Assembly (NCBI GenBank): GCA_030039995.1
Contig: JASHUL010000057.1
Span: 1-6,307, forward strand
Reading direction: 5' to 3'
Source of the DNA: Thermoplasmata archaeon
GTDB taxonomy: Archaea > Thermoplasmatota > Thermoplasmata > Lutacidiplasmatales > UBA184
DNA length: 6,307 bases
The translations under genes and the position numbers were made by a program. This document shows, piece after piece, positions 6,020 through 6,307 of the stretch (its first letter is position 1; each line of letters begins with the position of its first letter). A model generated the notes under the pieces. That model was given only the letters and a program-made list of their open reading frames with translations. It searched no databases and was not told where the DNA came from.

Positions 6020-6307
6020 GTCCGCAACGTCCGCGCGTTCGCCCGGCCGGACTCGTGGTCCTGGCGTTCGTCGTGCTGCTGCTCGGCGTGCCGCTGTCGG
6101 CGCATCCGTCCCCGGTCGCCGCGGACCGCGAAGTGCTCGCGGGGACGTCGTCCTCTCCGTTGAACGCCTCGCCCGTCGCGAACTTCTCGGCGTCGATCGC
6201 TCGGCTCGTCGACCTCCTCGGGGTCGCCGGGAGCGGCCTCCTCGCGCTCGTCTGGGCGAGGGTCGCGTTGAGCTGGTTCTCGCACGACGTGACGAAGAAG
6301 GTACAAG
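6001..6307 (+). CDS. Exported/membrane protein with two hydrophobic segments, 3'-truncated
   Basis: The frame from ATG at 6001 stays open to the window end (102 residues seen), overlapping the surface-protein gene by 19 bases, so the two are probably co-translated. Residues 11-16 carry Arg, then a hydrophobic segment (17-33) ends in small residues with a possible cleavage site at VAA-D (39-41), as in a signal peptide. A Ser/Thr/Ala-rich stretch follows with two sequons, N55-A-S and N61-F-S, its only asparagines. A second hydrophobic segment (about 69-92, rich in Gly, Ala, Leu and Val) leads into SWFSHDVTKKVQ, where the window ends. The layout of signal peptide, short polar stretch, transmembrane helix and charged loop would suit a VirB2/TrbC-like pilin, which would need a second helix beyond the window. 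That is only a guess. No family is firmly recognised. Confidence 0.65.
   Translation, partial: MVGPFVSPQRPRVRPAGLVVLAFVVLLLGVPLSAHPSPVAADREVLAGTSSSPLNASPVANFSASIARLVDLLGVAGSGLLALVWARVALSWFSHDVTKKVQ

Noticed and set aside
5770..6306. 178-residue - strand open frame at the right end
   Set aside because: Antisense to the surface-protein tail and the exported protein; composition is that of a shadow frame.
1..6307. tRNA, C/D-box sRNA, CRISPR or insertion-sequence features
   Set aside because: I saw no cloverleaf with CCA-end context, no paired RTGATGA/CTGA boxes in the gaps, no direct-repeat array and no transposase.

Overview
The window is very GC-rich (roughly two thirds G+C by eye), tightly packed DNA with strong GC3 bias. 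It is archaeal: it carries a full-length fibrillarin-like rRNA/tRNA 2'-O-methyltransferase (FlpA), A/T-rich TATA-like islands instead of bacterial -35/-10 boxes, and a membrane-anchored surface protein loaded with N-glycosylation sequons. The high GC together with PKD/Ig-like surface proteins carrying a small cytoplasmic winged helix suggests a GC-rich Thermoplasmatota lineage. That placement is an inference and has not been checked by phylogeny.

Layout from left to right. (1) The 3' part of an OsmC/Ohr-type protein on the + strand, cut by the window edge. (2) Convergent to it, with 22 bases between stop codons, a DUF885 putative zinc peptidase on the - strand. (3) Upstream of that on the - strand, a small protein with a Pro/Ala-rich linker and a C-terminal zinc ribbon. 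(4) A short divergent promoter region (2548-2631) with an A/T island and a perfect inverted repeat. (5) A two-gene + strand unit: a Rid/YjgF-family protein followed after 10 bases by flpA. (6) A 51-base intergenic region with a TATA-like island and three ACCGGT palindromes. (7) A 726-residue surface protein with signal peptide, about six Ig/PKD-like modules, one transmembrane helix and a strongly acidic winged-helix-like cytoplasmic tail. (8) Overlapping its end by 19 bases, the start of a second exported/membrane protein that runs off the window.

The housekeeping part (OsmC, DUF885, Rid, FlpA) looks ordinary. The accessory-looking part is the right third: a glycoprotein receptor-like molecule joined to a cytoplasmic winged helix, translationally coupled to a small two-hydrophobic-segment protein that could be a conjugation-type (VirB2/TrbC-like) pilin or another surface-complex subunit. 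In the surface protein 14 of 15 asparagines lie in N-X-S/T sequons, and there is no lysine before residue 712. Both point to selection on an extracellular, heavily glycosylated, acidic ectodomain. No tRNA, rRNA, CRISPR array, transposase or insertion sequence was seen.
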